From: an uncultured Holdemania sp.
GTDB lineage: Bacteria > Bacillota_I > Bacilli_A > Erysipelotrichales > Erysipelotrichaceae
Assembly: GCA_947037125.1 (NCBI GenBank)
Contig: CAMQTJ010000018.1
Coordinates: forward strand, 1-37,641
DNA length: 37,641 nucleotides
Direction: 5' to 3'
In this document: in pieces, positions 30,732-37,641 of the stretch
Position numbering within the stretch: position 1 is the stretch's first letter
Layout of the letters: each line of letters opens with the position of its first letter
Translations under genes and position numbers: made by a program
The notes under the pieces: generated by a model
What the model was told of the DNA's origin: nothing
The model's database searches: none
The model's input: only the letters and a program-made list of their open reading frames with translations

Positions 30732-31289
30732 ATGATTATAGTAAATGATTTAAAACCGGGAACAACTTTTGAAAAAGACAAAAACATTTTTATCGTGATT
30801 AATATTTCTCACAATAAAACTGCTATGCGTCAAATGATTGTTAAGTTAAAGGTAAGAAATTTAAGATCTGGTGTTATCAATGAAATCTCTTTTACAGGTG
30901 GAGAAAAAGTTGAACAAGCAATGATTGAAAAGAAAGTTATGCAATATCTTTATGATGAAGGTGATGCTATCGTATTTATGGATAGTGAAACTTTTGAGCA
31001 AGTTGAAATTAATAAAGAACGTCTTGAATGGGAAATGAAATTCATGAAAGAAAGCGACAATGTTGTTATCTCAATGTATGAAGAAGAAATTTTAGGTGTT
31101 ATTTTACCTGATAAAGTTGAATTAAGAATTAAAGAGTGTGAAGTTGGTGTTAAAGGTGATACTGCTACTTCTGCTACTAAAAATGCAACTTTAGAAACAG
31201 GATTAGATATTAGAGTTCCATTATTTATTACTGAAGGAGAAATGGTTTTAATTTCTACTGCTGATGGTAAATATTCGGGTAGAGCATAA
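30732..31289 (+). CDS. efp: Translation elongation factor P with a non-canonical loop
   Basis: The 185-residue protein has three beta domains. It rescues ribosomes stalled on polyproline. It matches EF-P along its length: MIIVNDLKPGTTFE at the start, VKLKVRNLRSG, KVMQYLYDEGD, MDSETFEQVEI, GVKGDTATSATKNATLETG and VPLFITEGE. The domain I loop that reaches the peptidyl-transferase centre is normally PGKG (modified Lys32 in B. subtilis). Here the aligned residues are NKTAMRQ, with Met32 and Arg33, so the usual Lys is absent. EF-P variants with Arg at the tip are known to need other modifications or none. No efp-modification gene is in this window. The gene is monocistronic, with a terminator at its stop. 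Confidence 0.92.
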   Translation: MIIVNDLKPGTTFEKDKNIFIVINISHNKTAMRQMIVKLKVRNLRSGVINEISFTGGEKVEQAMIEKKVMQYLYDEGDAIVFMDSETFEQVEINKERLEWEMKFMKESDNVVISMYEEEILGVILPDKVELRIKECEVGVKGDTATSATKNATLETGLDIRVPLFITEGEMVLISTADGKYSGRA

Positions 31290-31310
31290 AAAGACGAAAG
31301 TCTTTTTTTC
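31289..31310 (+). terminator. Intrinsic terminator of efp with a GAAA tetraloop
   Basis: AAAAGAC (31289-31295) and GTCTTTT (31300-31306) close a GAAA tetraloop. It begins on the last base of the stop codon. Confidence 0.85.
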
Positions 31311-31325
31311 TTTTAAGCATATTTA

Positions 31326-31354
31326 TTTACAATTAATTATTATTAGCTTATAAT
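31326..31354 (+). promoter_or_regulatory. Promoter of the FMN riboswitch-ribU unit
   Basis: TTTACA (31326-31331), 17 bp, TATAAT (31349-31354). Transcription would begin about 31361, just before the aptamer. Confidence 0.75.
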
Positions 31355-31367
31355 ATTAAAGTATAAA

Positions 31368-31471
31368 AACTTCAGGGCAGGGTGTGATTCCCGACCGGCG
31401 GTATACCCCGCGAGCGAAAGCTGAACTGGTTAGATTCCAGTGGCGACAGTAAAGTCTGGATGAAAGAGTGT
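31368..31471 (+). promoter_or_regulatory. FMN riboswitch (RFN element)
   Basis: The conserved RFN core is plain: CAGGGCAGGGTG, ATTCCCGACCGGCGGT, CCCGCGAGC, CTGAACTGGT, AGATTCCAG and GCGACAGTAAAGTCTGGATG. The whole six-helix junction can be drawn. FMN binding should favour the downstream terminator at 31497-31523 and so lower RibU when flavin is sufficient. This patch is much richer in G+C than the rest of the window, as expected for a constrained RNA. Confidence 0.97.
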
Positions 31472-31496
31472 TTTTTTTATCTTTTATTTTTATCCT

Positions 31497-31523
31497 AAAG
31501 GTTTTTATGAAACCTTTTTTTAT
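31497..31523 (+). terminator. Riboswitch-controlled terminator
   Basis: AAAGGTTT (31497-31504) pairs with AAACCTTT (31510-31517) around 5 nt, followed by a T run. It stands between the aptamer and the ribU ribosome-binding site, the expected place for an expression platform. Confidence 0.82.
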
Positions 31524-31555
31524 TTATTAAAAAAAGCATTCATAAGGAGAAAAAA

Positions 31556-32161
31556 ATGAATAACAAAAAATTATTATCTACAAGAAACATGAGTATTATT
31601 GCAATATTAAGTGCTATGGCTACAATTTTGCTGTATTTTGATTTTCCGATTCCTTTTTTACCACCATTTTATAAATTGGACTTTAGTTCGATACCTGCAT
31701 TAATTGGAGGCTTTGCTATTGGTCCCATGGCGGCTGTTGTAATTGTTGTTTTAAAAATTATTTTGAATTTATTAATTCAAGGTTCTAATTCTGCATTTGT
31801 GGGTCAAATCGCTGATTTTGTTTTAAGTATTGCATTTATATTCCCATCTGTACTTTATTATCATAACAAAAAAAATAAAAAAGGAGCTATAATAGGATTA
31901 TTATTAGGAGTTTTATCTCTTTGTGTTTTTGGCGGAATATTTAATTACTATTTTTTGATTCCGGCTTATTCTACATTATATAAAATGCCAATAGAAACTA
32001 TTATTCAAATGGGGACTGTTGTATTTCCATTTATTAATGATAAATTTACTTTTGTACTGTTTGTAACAAGTATTTTTAATATTATTAAAGGATTATTGCT
32101 TTCGATTATTACATTAAGTATTTATAAACAAATATCAATTATCATAAAAAGAGTGAAATAA
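31556..32161 (+). CDS. ribU: Riboflavin ECF-transporter S-component
   Basis: The 201-residue membrane protein binds riboflavin and works with the ECF energising module (EcfA/A'/T, not in this window) to import it. Six hydrophobic segments are seen. Family signatures are MSIIAILSAMATILLYFDFPIPFLPPFYKLDFSSIPALIGGFAIGP, here read as helix 1 and the Lxxxx-DFSDIPAL-like riboflavin-binding segment, and NYYFLIPAY in the middle. The FMN riboswitch upstream makes the assignment secure. AAGGAG lies 6 nt before the ATG. The organism therefore depends at least partly on imported riboflavin, in line with the FMN/FAD flavoprotein at 3278. Confidence 0.95.
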   Translation: MNNKKLLSTRNMSIIAILSAMATILLYFDFPIPFLPPFYKLDFSSIPALIGGFAIGPMAAVVIVVLKIILNLLIQGSNSAFVGQIADFVLSIAFIFPSVLYYHNKKNKKGAIIGLLLGVLSLCVFGGIFNYYFLIPAYSTLYKMPIETIIQMGTVVFPFINDKFTFVLFVTSIFNIIKGLLLSIITLSIYKQISIIIKRVK

Positions 32162-32181
32162 GCGATTTTAATCGCTTTTTA
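32159..32181 (+). terminator. Intrinsic terminator overlapping the ribU stop
   Basis: AGCGAT (32161-32166) pairs with ATCGCT (32171-32176) around TTTA, followed by a T run. The left arm begins on the last base of the TAA. Confidence 0.82.
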
Positions 32182-32201
32182 TTTATATTTATCGTATAAT
32201 T

Positions 32202-32210
32202 TGTTATAAT
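32202..32210 (+). promoter_or_regulatory. Extended -10 promoter of the cmk-der-gpsA operon
   Basis: TGTTATAAT (32202-32210) is an extended -10, with TTTATA (32182-32187) as a weak -35 at 17 bp, 22 nt before the first ATG. Confidence 0.55.
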
Positions 32211-32231
32211 AGATAGGTGAGGAGATTTGTT

Positions 32232-32984
32232 ATGGAAAAAATATCAAGAGTTAAAAAATATCAAAATTTAAGAGAATCATTGCAAAACGATGCTGAGACA
32301 AAGATTGAAACGCCAGATCTTTCTGAATTTGCTAATCGTTTAAATAAAATAGACGCTAACCAATTCGAAAAGATTGAAATTGAGGATGTTAATCATGATC
32401 CAATTCATGCACGTCGTAATCGTTACTTAACTGAAAGTGGTGATATTCAAGAAGATTTAGGTAAGACAACACAATTTTCATTTAATAATGAATACCTAGA
32501 TGAATACATCAGTGAAGTTAAACAGTACAATAAAAATAAAGGACTGTTAAAAAACGAAGATACATCACTAAACATATTAGAAAACATGAAACAAGATAAA
32601 GTTAATTATTCTGATTTTATGATGGAAAAAGAAAATGTGCAAAACGATGTTAAAATGCAAGATATTTCTGCTGATGTGCAAAGTTTAGTTTCTCAATCAT
32701 TTAATGAATTCACAAGATTTGAAGAAGAAGAAATTATTGATGAAATCGTTGAAGAAGAAGTTAAACCTAGTAATGTTAAAAAAATCAAAGCAGATGATGC
32801 AGCATCTTTAAGAAAAAAACTTCAAGATTATGATTATGAAGACGAAGATGATGATGAAGACGAAGATGAAAATCGTGGTTCTAATAAAATTTTAAATGTT
32901 ATTTTGATTGTTCTTATTTTGGCATTATTTATTTTATTAGGTGTAGTACTTTATTGGATTTTATTAAGTAATGGAACAATTTAA
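32232..32984 (+). CDS. Unrecognised acidic, C-terminally anchored protein ahead of cmk
   Basis: I do not recognise this 250-residue protein. Residues 1-200 are hydrophilic, charged and probably mostly helical or disordered, with no catalytic motif. A Glu-rich stretch (EEEEIIDEIVEEEV, about 165-178) and a very acidic run (DYEDEDDDEDEDEN, about 200-213) precede a single hydrophobic helix near the end (about 219-246), leaving only a few residues outside. It is therefore likely tail-anchored with a cytoplasmic body. GAGGAG lies 7 nt before the ATG at 32232. The GTG at 32217 overlaps that site. It heads the cmk-der-gpsA operon and overlaps cmk in TAATG, so it is made together with cytidylate kinase and Der. 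A regulatory or scaffold role is possible but unproven. Confidence 0.75.
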   Translation: MEKISRVKKYQNLRESLQNDAETKIETPDLSEFANRLNKIDANQFEKIEIEDVNHDPIHARRNRYLTESGDIQEDLGKTTQFSFNNEYLDEYISEVKQYNKNKGLLKNEDTSLNILENMKQDKVNYSDFMMEKENVQNDVKMQDISADVQSLVSQSFNEFTRFEEEEIIDEIVEEEVKPSNVKKIKADDAASLRKKLQDYDYEDEDDDEDEDENRGSNKILNVILIVLILALFILLGVVLYWILLSNGTI

Positions 32985-33655
32985 TGAAATTTAATATTGC
33001 AATTGATGGACCAAGTGCAGCGGGTAAAAGTACCATTGCTGATATGCTTGGAAAAAAATTAAATTATTCTCATTTAGATACAGGTGCAATGTACCGTTGT
33101 ATTGCCTTAGCAGCAATTGTCAATAATGTTGATTTAACTAATGAAGAACAAATTGTTGATATTATAGCAACTACAAAGCTAGATATGAAAAGTGATGGAT
33201 CAATATATCTTAATGATAAATTGATTAGTGATGAAATTCGTAGTGAACAAATCTCAATGGCTGCCTCTAATATATCGAAGTTTTCAAAAGTTAGAGAAGC
33301 TTTAGTTAAAATGCAACAAGATATAGCCTTAAATAATGGTTACATTATTGATGGTCGTGATATTGGAACAGTAGTGTTAAAAGATGCGAAAATTAAAATC
33401 TATTTAACTGCCACAAGCGAAGCGCGTGGAATACGTCGTCATAAGCAAAATCTTGCAAAAGGTTTTGAATCTGATTTGCAAAAAATTATCAAAGATATTG
33501 AAATACGTGATTATCAGGATATGAATAGAGAGCATTCGCCTTTAAAAAAAGCTGACGATGCACTAGAATTGGATAGTTCAAATATTTCGATTGACGAAGT
33601 TATTAATATAATAGAAGATTATATTAAGAGTAAAGAAGATAGGAGTATATTATGA
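32984..33655 (+). CDS. cmk: Cytidylate kinase
   Basis: The 223-residue enzyme phosphorylates CMP and dCMP with ATP in the cytosol. The P-loop GPSAAGKST (9-17) is typical, followed by the NMP-binding [12 protein letters not shown] (32-43), [11 protein letters not shown] (about 123-133) and the LID region with RGIRRHKQN and [25 protein letters not shown]. The length is normal. The start overlaps the previous stop (TAATG), without a separate ribosome-binding site. The stop overlaps the der start. The order cmk-der-gpsA is seen across Firmicutes, where rpsA often lies between cmk and der. It is absent here. Confidence 0.95.
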   Translation: MKFNIAIDGPSAAGKSTIADMLGKKLNYSHLDTGAMYRCIALAAIVNNVDLTNEEQIVDIIATTKLDMKSDGSIYLNDKLISDEIRSEQISMAASNISKFSKVREALVKMQQDIALNNGYIIDGRDIGTVVLKDAKIKIYLTATSEARGIRRHKQNLAKGFESDLQKIIKDIEIRDYQDMNREHSPLKKADDALELDSSNISIDEVINIIEDYIKSKEDRSIL

Positions 33656-34962
33656 TTGATGGAGTTATAGCAATAGTAGGTAGACCAAATGTAGGGAAAT
33701 CGACAATTTTTAATCGTATTATTCAACAAAGACTTTCGATTGTTGAAGATACACCAGGGGTTACCCGTGATAGAATTTATGCAAAAGGAACATGGTTAAC
33801 AAAAGAGTTTAGAGTCATTGATACAGGGGGAATTCAATTAATTGATCAACCTTTCCAAGTAGAAATAAAAGCACAAGTAGAAATTGCTATTGAAGAAGCT
33901 GATGTTATCTTTTTTATCGTTAATGGTAAAGATGGAGTAACGCCGGATGATGAATATATTGCAAGAATGCTTAAAAGTTCAAATAAAGAAGTTATTTTAT
34001 TAGTTAATAAAGTTGATGATGGACAAATGATTGACAGTATTTATGAATTTTATTCTTTAGGACTAGATACAGATCCAATCGGTGTTTCTGGAATTCACGG
34101 AATCGGTATGGGTGATGTTCTTGACATAGCAATAGGTTTGTTTCCAACAGAAAAAGGAAATGATTATGAAGGTATGTGTAAATTTGCCTTTATCGGTCGT
34201 CCAAATGTTGGTAAATCAAGTTTAGTTAATGCAATATTAAATGAAGAACGTGTTATTGTAAGCGAAATTGAGGGTACTACTCGTGACGCTGTCGATACAC
34301 CGTTTAAACATGATGACAAAGAATATGTTGTTGTTGATACTGCAGGAATTAGAAAACGTGGTAAGGTATATGAGAGTATTGAAAAATATTCTGTATTAAG
34401 AGCAATGAGTGCTATTGAAAAATGTGATGTTGTTTTATTTGTAATAGATGGTGAATTAGGAATTCGTGATCAAGATAAACATGTTGCAGGATATGCTCAT
34501 GAAGCTGGAAAACCAATTATTATTGTTTATAATAAATGGGACACAGTTACAAAAGATGATAAAACTATGTACACAATTACTGAAACAATCCGTAATGAAT
34601 TTACATATCTTGCATATGCACCAATTATATTTGTATCTGCAAAAACAAAACAAAGAGTTGCGAATTTATTTGGTCTAATTGACGAAGTTTATAGTTTCTC
34701 TAAGTTAAGAATAGCTACAAATGTATTAAATGAAGTTGTATTAGATGCACAAATGATTACACCTGCACCTACTCATAATGGTAAAAGATGTAAGATTTAC
34801 TATGCTTCACAAGTTGCAGTTGCTCCGCCGACTTTCATATTATTTGTTAACGATTCAGAATTAATGCATTTTAGTTATCAAAGATTTATTGAAAATCGTT
34901 TAAGAGAGGCATTTGGATTTAAGGGTTCTCCAATCCATATTATTTGTCGTACGAAAGATTAG
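33652..34962 (+). CDS. der: Double-domain ribosome-assembly GTPase
   Basis: Der (EngA) has two tandem GTPase domains and a KH-like C-terminal domain and helps 50S subunit maturation. Domain 1 shows [10 protein letters not shown] (9-18), the DTPGVTRD switch, DTGG and NKVD. Domain 2 shows [10 protein letters not shown] (about 181-190), EGTTRD, DTAG and NKWD. The end has [20 protein letters not shown] and GFKGSPI, typical of the KH-like part. The length, 436 residues, is standard. It overlaps cmk by 4 bp and has AGGAG 6 nt upstream of its ATG. Essential in bacteria studied. Confidence 0.96.
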   Translation: MIDGVIAIVGRPNVGKSTIFNRIIQQRLSIVEDTPGVTRDRIYAKGTWLTKEFRVIDTGGIQLIDQPFQVEIKAQVEIAIEEADVIFFIVNGKDGVTPDDEYIARMLKSSNKEVILLVNKVDDGQMIDSIYEFYSLGLDTDPIGVSGIHGIGMGDVLDIAIGLFPTEKGNDYEGMCKFAFIGRPNVGKSSLVNAILNEERVIVSEIEGTTRDAVDTPFKHDDKEYVVVDTAGIRKRGKVYESIEKYSVLRAMSAIEKCDVVLFVIDGELGIRDQDKHVAGYAHEAGKPIIIVYNKWDTVTKDDKTMYTITETIRNEFTYLAYAPIIFVSAKTKQRVANLFGLIDEVYSFSKLRIATNVLNEVVLDAQMITPAPTHNGKRCKIYYASQVAVAPPTFILFVNDSELMHFSYQRFIENRLREAFGFKGSPIHIICRTKD

Positions 34963-34971
34963 GTGATTAAT

Positions 34972-35964
34972 TTGAAAATTAGTATTTTAGGTAGTGGTAG
35001 CTGGGGAAGTGCTTTAGGAAATGTTTTAGCTAAAAACAACCATGAAGTTCTTATTTGGGGAAGAGAAGTTGATGAAGTTAATGATATCAACCAAAATCAT
35101 GAAAATAGTAAATATTTTAAAGAAGTTAAACTTGATTCAGGTCTTGTTGCAACTAATGATTTTAATCATATCAAAAATAGTGATGTAATTTTAATTGCAG
35201 TACCATCTATTGCGATTGAAGAAGTTTGTTTTAGAATTAATGATGTTATAGATAAACCAGCTATTATCGTAAATGTTGCTAAGGGATTTCATCCTGTATC
35301 ACATTTACGAATTAGTGAGGTTATTAAAAATGCAATCGATAAAGATTTATTAGTTGATGTTGTATCACTAATTGGTCCAACCCATGCGGAAGAAGTAGTT
35401 TTAAATTTACTAACTGCAATTAATGCTGTTTGTGAAAATGATGATTCAGCTAAAGTCATACAAGAAATATTCTCTAATGATACCTTTAGAGTTTATCGTA
35501 GTAATGATGTTGTTGGATCAGAAATTGGTGTTGCACTAAAGAATGTTATGGCTATAGCTTCAGGAATTGTTGAAGGACTAAAGCAGGGTGATAACGCTAA
35601 AGCTGCACTAATGACAAGAGGACTTGCTGAAATTTCTCGTTTTGGTCAATACTTTGGTGCTAAACCTGAAACTTATTTAGGTTTAACAGGTGTAGGAGAC
35701 TTAATAGTTACTTGTACTTCACATCATTCACGTAATTTTATGGCAGGATATGAAATTGGTAAAGCGAATAGTGCTACTGATTTTATGCTTAACAATAAAA
35801 AAACAGTTGAAGGTATATTTTGTGCTAAAATTGTTTATGAATTAGCAATTGAACATAATATTCAAATGCCAATTACTAATCAAGTGTATGAAGTTTTATT
35901 TCAAAATAAAATGCCAAGTTTAGCAATATTTGAATTGATGCAACGTGAACTTAAAGCAGAATAG
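34972..35964 (+). CDS. gpsA: NAD(P)H-dependent glycerol-3-phosphate dehydrogenase
   Basis: The 330-residue enzyme reduces dihydroxyacetone phosphate to sn-glycerol 3-phosphate for membrane lipid synthesis. The dinucleotide-binding start KISILGSGSWGSALG is typical, followed by IGPTHAEEV, the catalytic Lys in GVALKNVMAIASG, and GLTGVGDLIVTC. I chose the TTG at 34972, because it gives the conserved start directly and stands 4 nt after AGGTGAT. The in-frame GTG at 34963 overlaps that ribosome-binding site. It ends the operon: the stop codon lies inside the terminator stem. Confidence 0.94.
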   Translation: MKISILGSGSWGSALGNVLAKNNHEVLIWGREVDEVNDINQNHENSKYFKEVKLDSGLVATNDFNHIKNSDVILIAVPSIAIEEVCFRINDVIDKPAIIVNVAKGFHPVSHLRISEVIKNAIDKDLLVDVVSLIGPTHAEEVVLNLLTAINAVCENDDSAKVIQEIFSNDTFRVYRSNDVVGSEIGVALKNVMAIASGIVEGLKQGDNAKAALMTRGLAEISRFGQYFGAKPETYLGLTGVGDLIVTCTSHHSRNFMAGYEIGKANSATDFMLNNKKTVEGIFCAKIVYELAIEHNIQMPITNQVYEVLFQNKMPSLAIFELMQRELKAE

Positions 35965-35988
35965 ACATGAAAATGTCTATTTTTTTTA
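35960..35988 (+). terminator. Intrinsic terminator containing the gpsA stop codon
   Basis: AATAGACAT (35960-35968) and ATGTCTATT (35973-35981) close a GAAA tetraloop, followed by a long T run. The TAG stop (35962-35964) is part of the stem. Confidence 0.88.
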
Positions 35989-36068
35989 TACAACATTCAT
36001 AATAAAGTATTATTAAAATGTATGTATACATTATTTATATAATAGTGATATAATAAATAGATGATTAC

Positions 36069-36097
36069 TTGAATATGAAATAATCGTGTATTATACT
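36069..36097 (+). promoter_or_regulatory. Promoter of the DUF4003-like gene
   Basis: TTGAAT (36069-36074), 17 bp, TATACT (36092-36097), 31 bp ahead of the ATG. Confidence 0.6.
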
Positions 36098-36128
36098 GCT
36101 TATTTTATATAACTATAAGGAGAATAAA

Positions 36129-37115
36129 ATGGAACAGCAACTTGATAAATTATGTAACAACTTTATTAAAAATAGAGATATTATAAAAGAAACATTAAAA
36201 TGGGAAAGTAGCTATTTGTTTCCTGTATGTGCATCAATATTTACTGATAAAGATATTATTGTAGATAGTAAACAATTGCTAATGTGTAAGCAAATATTAA
36301 AAGATAATACGGGTATATTTTCGAATTTCAAAGGTAGCTGTAAGCTTGTTATTATTTCAATTTTAGCTTCTTCAAAAAATCCACAAGAAAAGTTAAAGAA
36401 AGCACTTGAAATTTATGATGAGCTTAGAAATAATTTTGGAAGTTCCACATACCTTGTTTTAGGTGCAATAATGCTAGCGGATTTAGAAAAAGAACAGAAT
36501 TATTCTGATTTATCTTTTAAAGCTAAACAAATATACAAAATTATGAAAAATAATCACCCATTTTTAACTTCGTCTGAAGATAGTGTTTTTTGTATACTTC
36601 TTGCTTTATCACATATGTCAAATGAGGAAATATCATTTGAATCAGAAAAGTGTTACGATTTAATTAAAACACATTTTAGCTCTAAAAATGCTATTCAATC
36701 ATTGAGTCATGCACTTACCTTATGTGAAGGCTCTGCAGAAACTAAAACTGCAAGAGTAATGGATCTTTATAAAGCATTAAAAAGGAAAGGTTATAAATAT
36801 CCAACAGGATATGAACTTGCAAGTTTAGGCGTATTAGCGATGTTGCCTGAACATATTGATGTTATTATAGATGAGTTAATTTATGTAGATAATTTTTTAT
36901 TATCACAAAAAGGTTATGGGATATTTGGATGTTCAAAACGTCAAAGATTAATGCATTCAGCAATGATTGTAGCATCTAATCATATAGATAAGAATGATTT
37001 TAATATTTTAACACCTACAATTACAAGTTCAACTATTTCAATAATTATTGCACAGCAAACAGCTATGATAGCGGCTATTGTTGCAACAACTGCAGCTACT
37101 AGTGCAAGTACTTAG
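36129..37115 (+). CDS. DUF4003-like protein of unknown function
   Basis: The 328-residue soluble protein is mostly helical and fits the DUF4003 family: an N-terminal SSYLFPVCASIFT region, then FSNFKGSCKLVIISILASSKNPQEKLKKALEIYDELR, followed by LVLGAIMLAD and CILLALSHMSNEEI. The pattern is of repeated helical pairs, without catalytic motifs. The last about 30 residues are low-complexity and hydrophobic (Ile, Ala, Thr, Ser), a possible C-terminal membrane or surface segment. AAGGAG stands 7 nt before the ATG and a good promoter upstream makes it a single-gene unit. Function is unknown. The assignment is from reading, not a search. Confidence 0.72.
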   Translation: MEQQLDKLCNNFIKNRDIIKETLKWESSYLFPVCASIFTDKDIIVDSKQLLMCKQILKDNTGIFSNFKGSCKLVIISILASSKNPQEKLKKALEIYDELRNNFGSSTYLVLGAIMLADLEKEQNYSDLSFKAKQIYKIMKNNHPFLTSSEDSVFCILLALSHMSNEEISFESEKCYDLIKTHFSSKNAIQSLSHALTLCEGSAETKTARVMDLYKALKRKGYKYPTGYELASLGVLAMLPEHIDVIIDELIYVDNFLLSQKGYGIFGCSKRQRLMHSAMIVASNHIDKNDFNILTPTITSSTISIIIAQQTAMIAAIVATTAATSAST

Positions 37116-37194
37116 GATAAAACTAAACAGATTTTAATTATATTATAATGTTGAATTAGAATAATTTAAATAGATAATATATTAGTCAATATAA

Positions 37195-37261
37195 TAAAAA
37201 AAAGTATACTTAATTAATGCTGTAACTAGGGAAAGTTATGTGCACACAATTAGGTATACTT
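37195..37261 (-). terminator. Structured element and probable terminator of the Cof pseudogene
   Basis: Arms 37202-37215 (AAGTATACTTAATT) and 37248-37261 pair over 14 bp with one G-T. The 32-nt loop holds a smaller GTAACT/AGTTAT hairpin. On the minus strand it ends in eight T. The flanks (37116-37194 and 37262-37287) show nothing else. Confidence 0.55.
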
Positions 37262-37287
37262 ATTTAATATTTCTATAAGAAAAAAAT

Positions 37288-37641
37288 TTAGCTTAGGATT
37301 AAGTCATTAATAACTTTTGCAACTCCGTTTTCTTCGTTGCTTGTGGTGATAAGGTCAGCAATATCTATTAGTGCATCTACTGAATTTGACATAGCAACAC
37401 CAAGTCCTGCAGCTTTTATCATTGTTAAATCGTTGTAGCTGTCGCCAATAGAGATGACTTATTCTATTTTGATGTCCAAAATATTTGCAAGACGTATAAG
37501 ACTCGCACCTTTGTCCACTTCTTTATTCATAAACTCAAGAAAATATGGTTTTGATATGGTAATAAACATTTTATCTTCCATAAGGGGTTTAATTTTCTTC
37601 TCTATCTGTGATAAATATTTAGGCTCTTGTAGCATCATTGC
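37288..37641 (-). pseudogene. Cof-type HAD phosphatase interrupted by one stop codon, cut by the window edge
   Basis: On the minus strand the frame enters from the right edge and reads VDKGASLIRLANILDIKIE, then a TAA (37461-37459), then VISIGDSYNDLTMIKAAGLGVAMSN and a normal end at TAA (37290-37288). K-G-x-x-L and GDSxNDxxM are the third and fourth HAD motifs of Cof-type sugar-phosphate phosphatases. The stop replaces a residue that is usually Glu (IKIEEVISIGD), so GAA to TAA is likely. No frameshift is seen in the 117 codons. Codons here (GAC, GAG, CTT, ACC) look less AT-biased than those of its neighbours, perhaps from recent arrival. A sequencing error cannot be excluded. The N-terminal part with the catalytic Asp is beyond the window. 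Confidence 0.8.

Noticed and set aside
37195-37261. A MITE or other mobile element based on its long inverted repeat.
   Set aside because: There is no flanking target duplication or second copy in the window, and its position and T run fit a terminator for the minus-strand gene.

Overview
The window is strongly AT-rich bacterial DNA. Gene starts have AGGAG-type ribosome-binding sites, promoters are of the sigma-A type, intrinsic terminators are frequent and TAA is the preferred stop. The gene set includes ispG/ispH of the non-mevalonate pathway, a comG operon, an FMN riboswitch with a RibU S-component, cshB-nfo, and cmk-der-gpsA. Together these point to a low-GC Firmicute. An Erysipelotrichia-like or related gut anaerobe is my inference, because no rRNA or other taxonomic marker is present. 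I saw no tRNA, rRNA or CRISPR array.

Layout. 1-5.2 kb: the tail of an unidentified gene, a YjiH-type membrane protein on the minus strand, an S41 peptidase-like lipoprotein, and a secreted FMN-binding/FAD flavoprotein reductase. 5.2-7.2 kb: a MATE efflux pump and a MarR regulator behind a promoter framed by two GTTGC/GCAAC operators. 7.2-8.5 kb: a graveyard holding a decayed IS91-like transposase (minus strand) and a decayed HxlR regulator (plus strand). 8.7-9.8 kb: an iron-type alcohol dehydrogenase. 9.9-13.1 kb: ispH on the minus strand, then cshB and nfo. 13.2-17.0 kb: a tiny promoter/18-codon ORF/terminator unit, then a coupled pair of ABC exporter half-transporters. 17.2-18.7 kb: malQ. 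18.8-20.2 kb: a Crp/Fnr regulator diverging from a ferredoxin-like protein across a two-operator region. 20.3-22.7 kb: a PH-domain protein on the minus strand, then an intact HxlR regulator and a second alcohol dehydrogenase. This is the paralogous copy of the 8.1-9.8 kb module. 22.9-27.1 kb: ispG on the minus strand, a class B penicillin-binding protein, rpmG and an MBL-fold hydrolase. 27.2-30.6 kb: a seven-gene comG pseudopilus operon. 30.7-36.0 kb: efp, FMN riboswitch-ribU, an acidic tail-anchored protein, cmk, der, gpsA. 36.1-37.1 kb: a DUF4003-type protein. The right edge holds a Cof-type HAD phosphatase interrupted by one stop codon.

How the genes work together. Three local circuits can be read from the DNA. 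The MATE-MarR operon looks self-repressed, with one operator over the -35 and one at the start site. The Crp/Fnr-ferredoxin pair has one TTGT-N4-ACAA site placed near -41.5 for the ferredoxin promoter and one over the regulator's own -35. The HxlR-ADH module carries a tandem 24-bp operator repeat, and both regulator and operators have decayed in the second copy while its ADH stayed open.

The most worthwhile leads are the 18-codon ORF with its attenuator-like hairpins ahead of the ABC pair, the HxlR-ADH duplication beside an IS91 remnant, the two-operator Crp/ferredoxin intergene, the non-canonical EF-P loop, and a comG operon whose three clear minor pseudopilins carry Asp instead of Glu at position 5.
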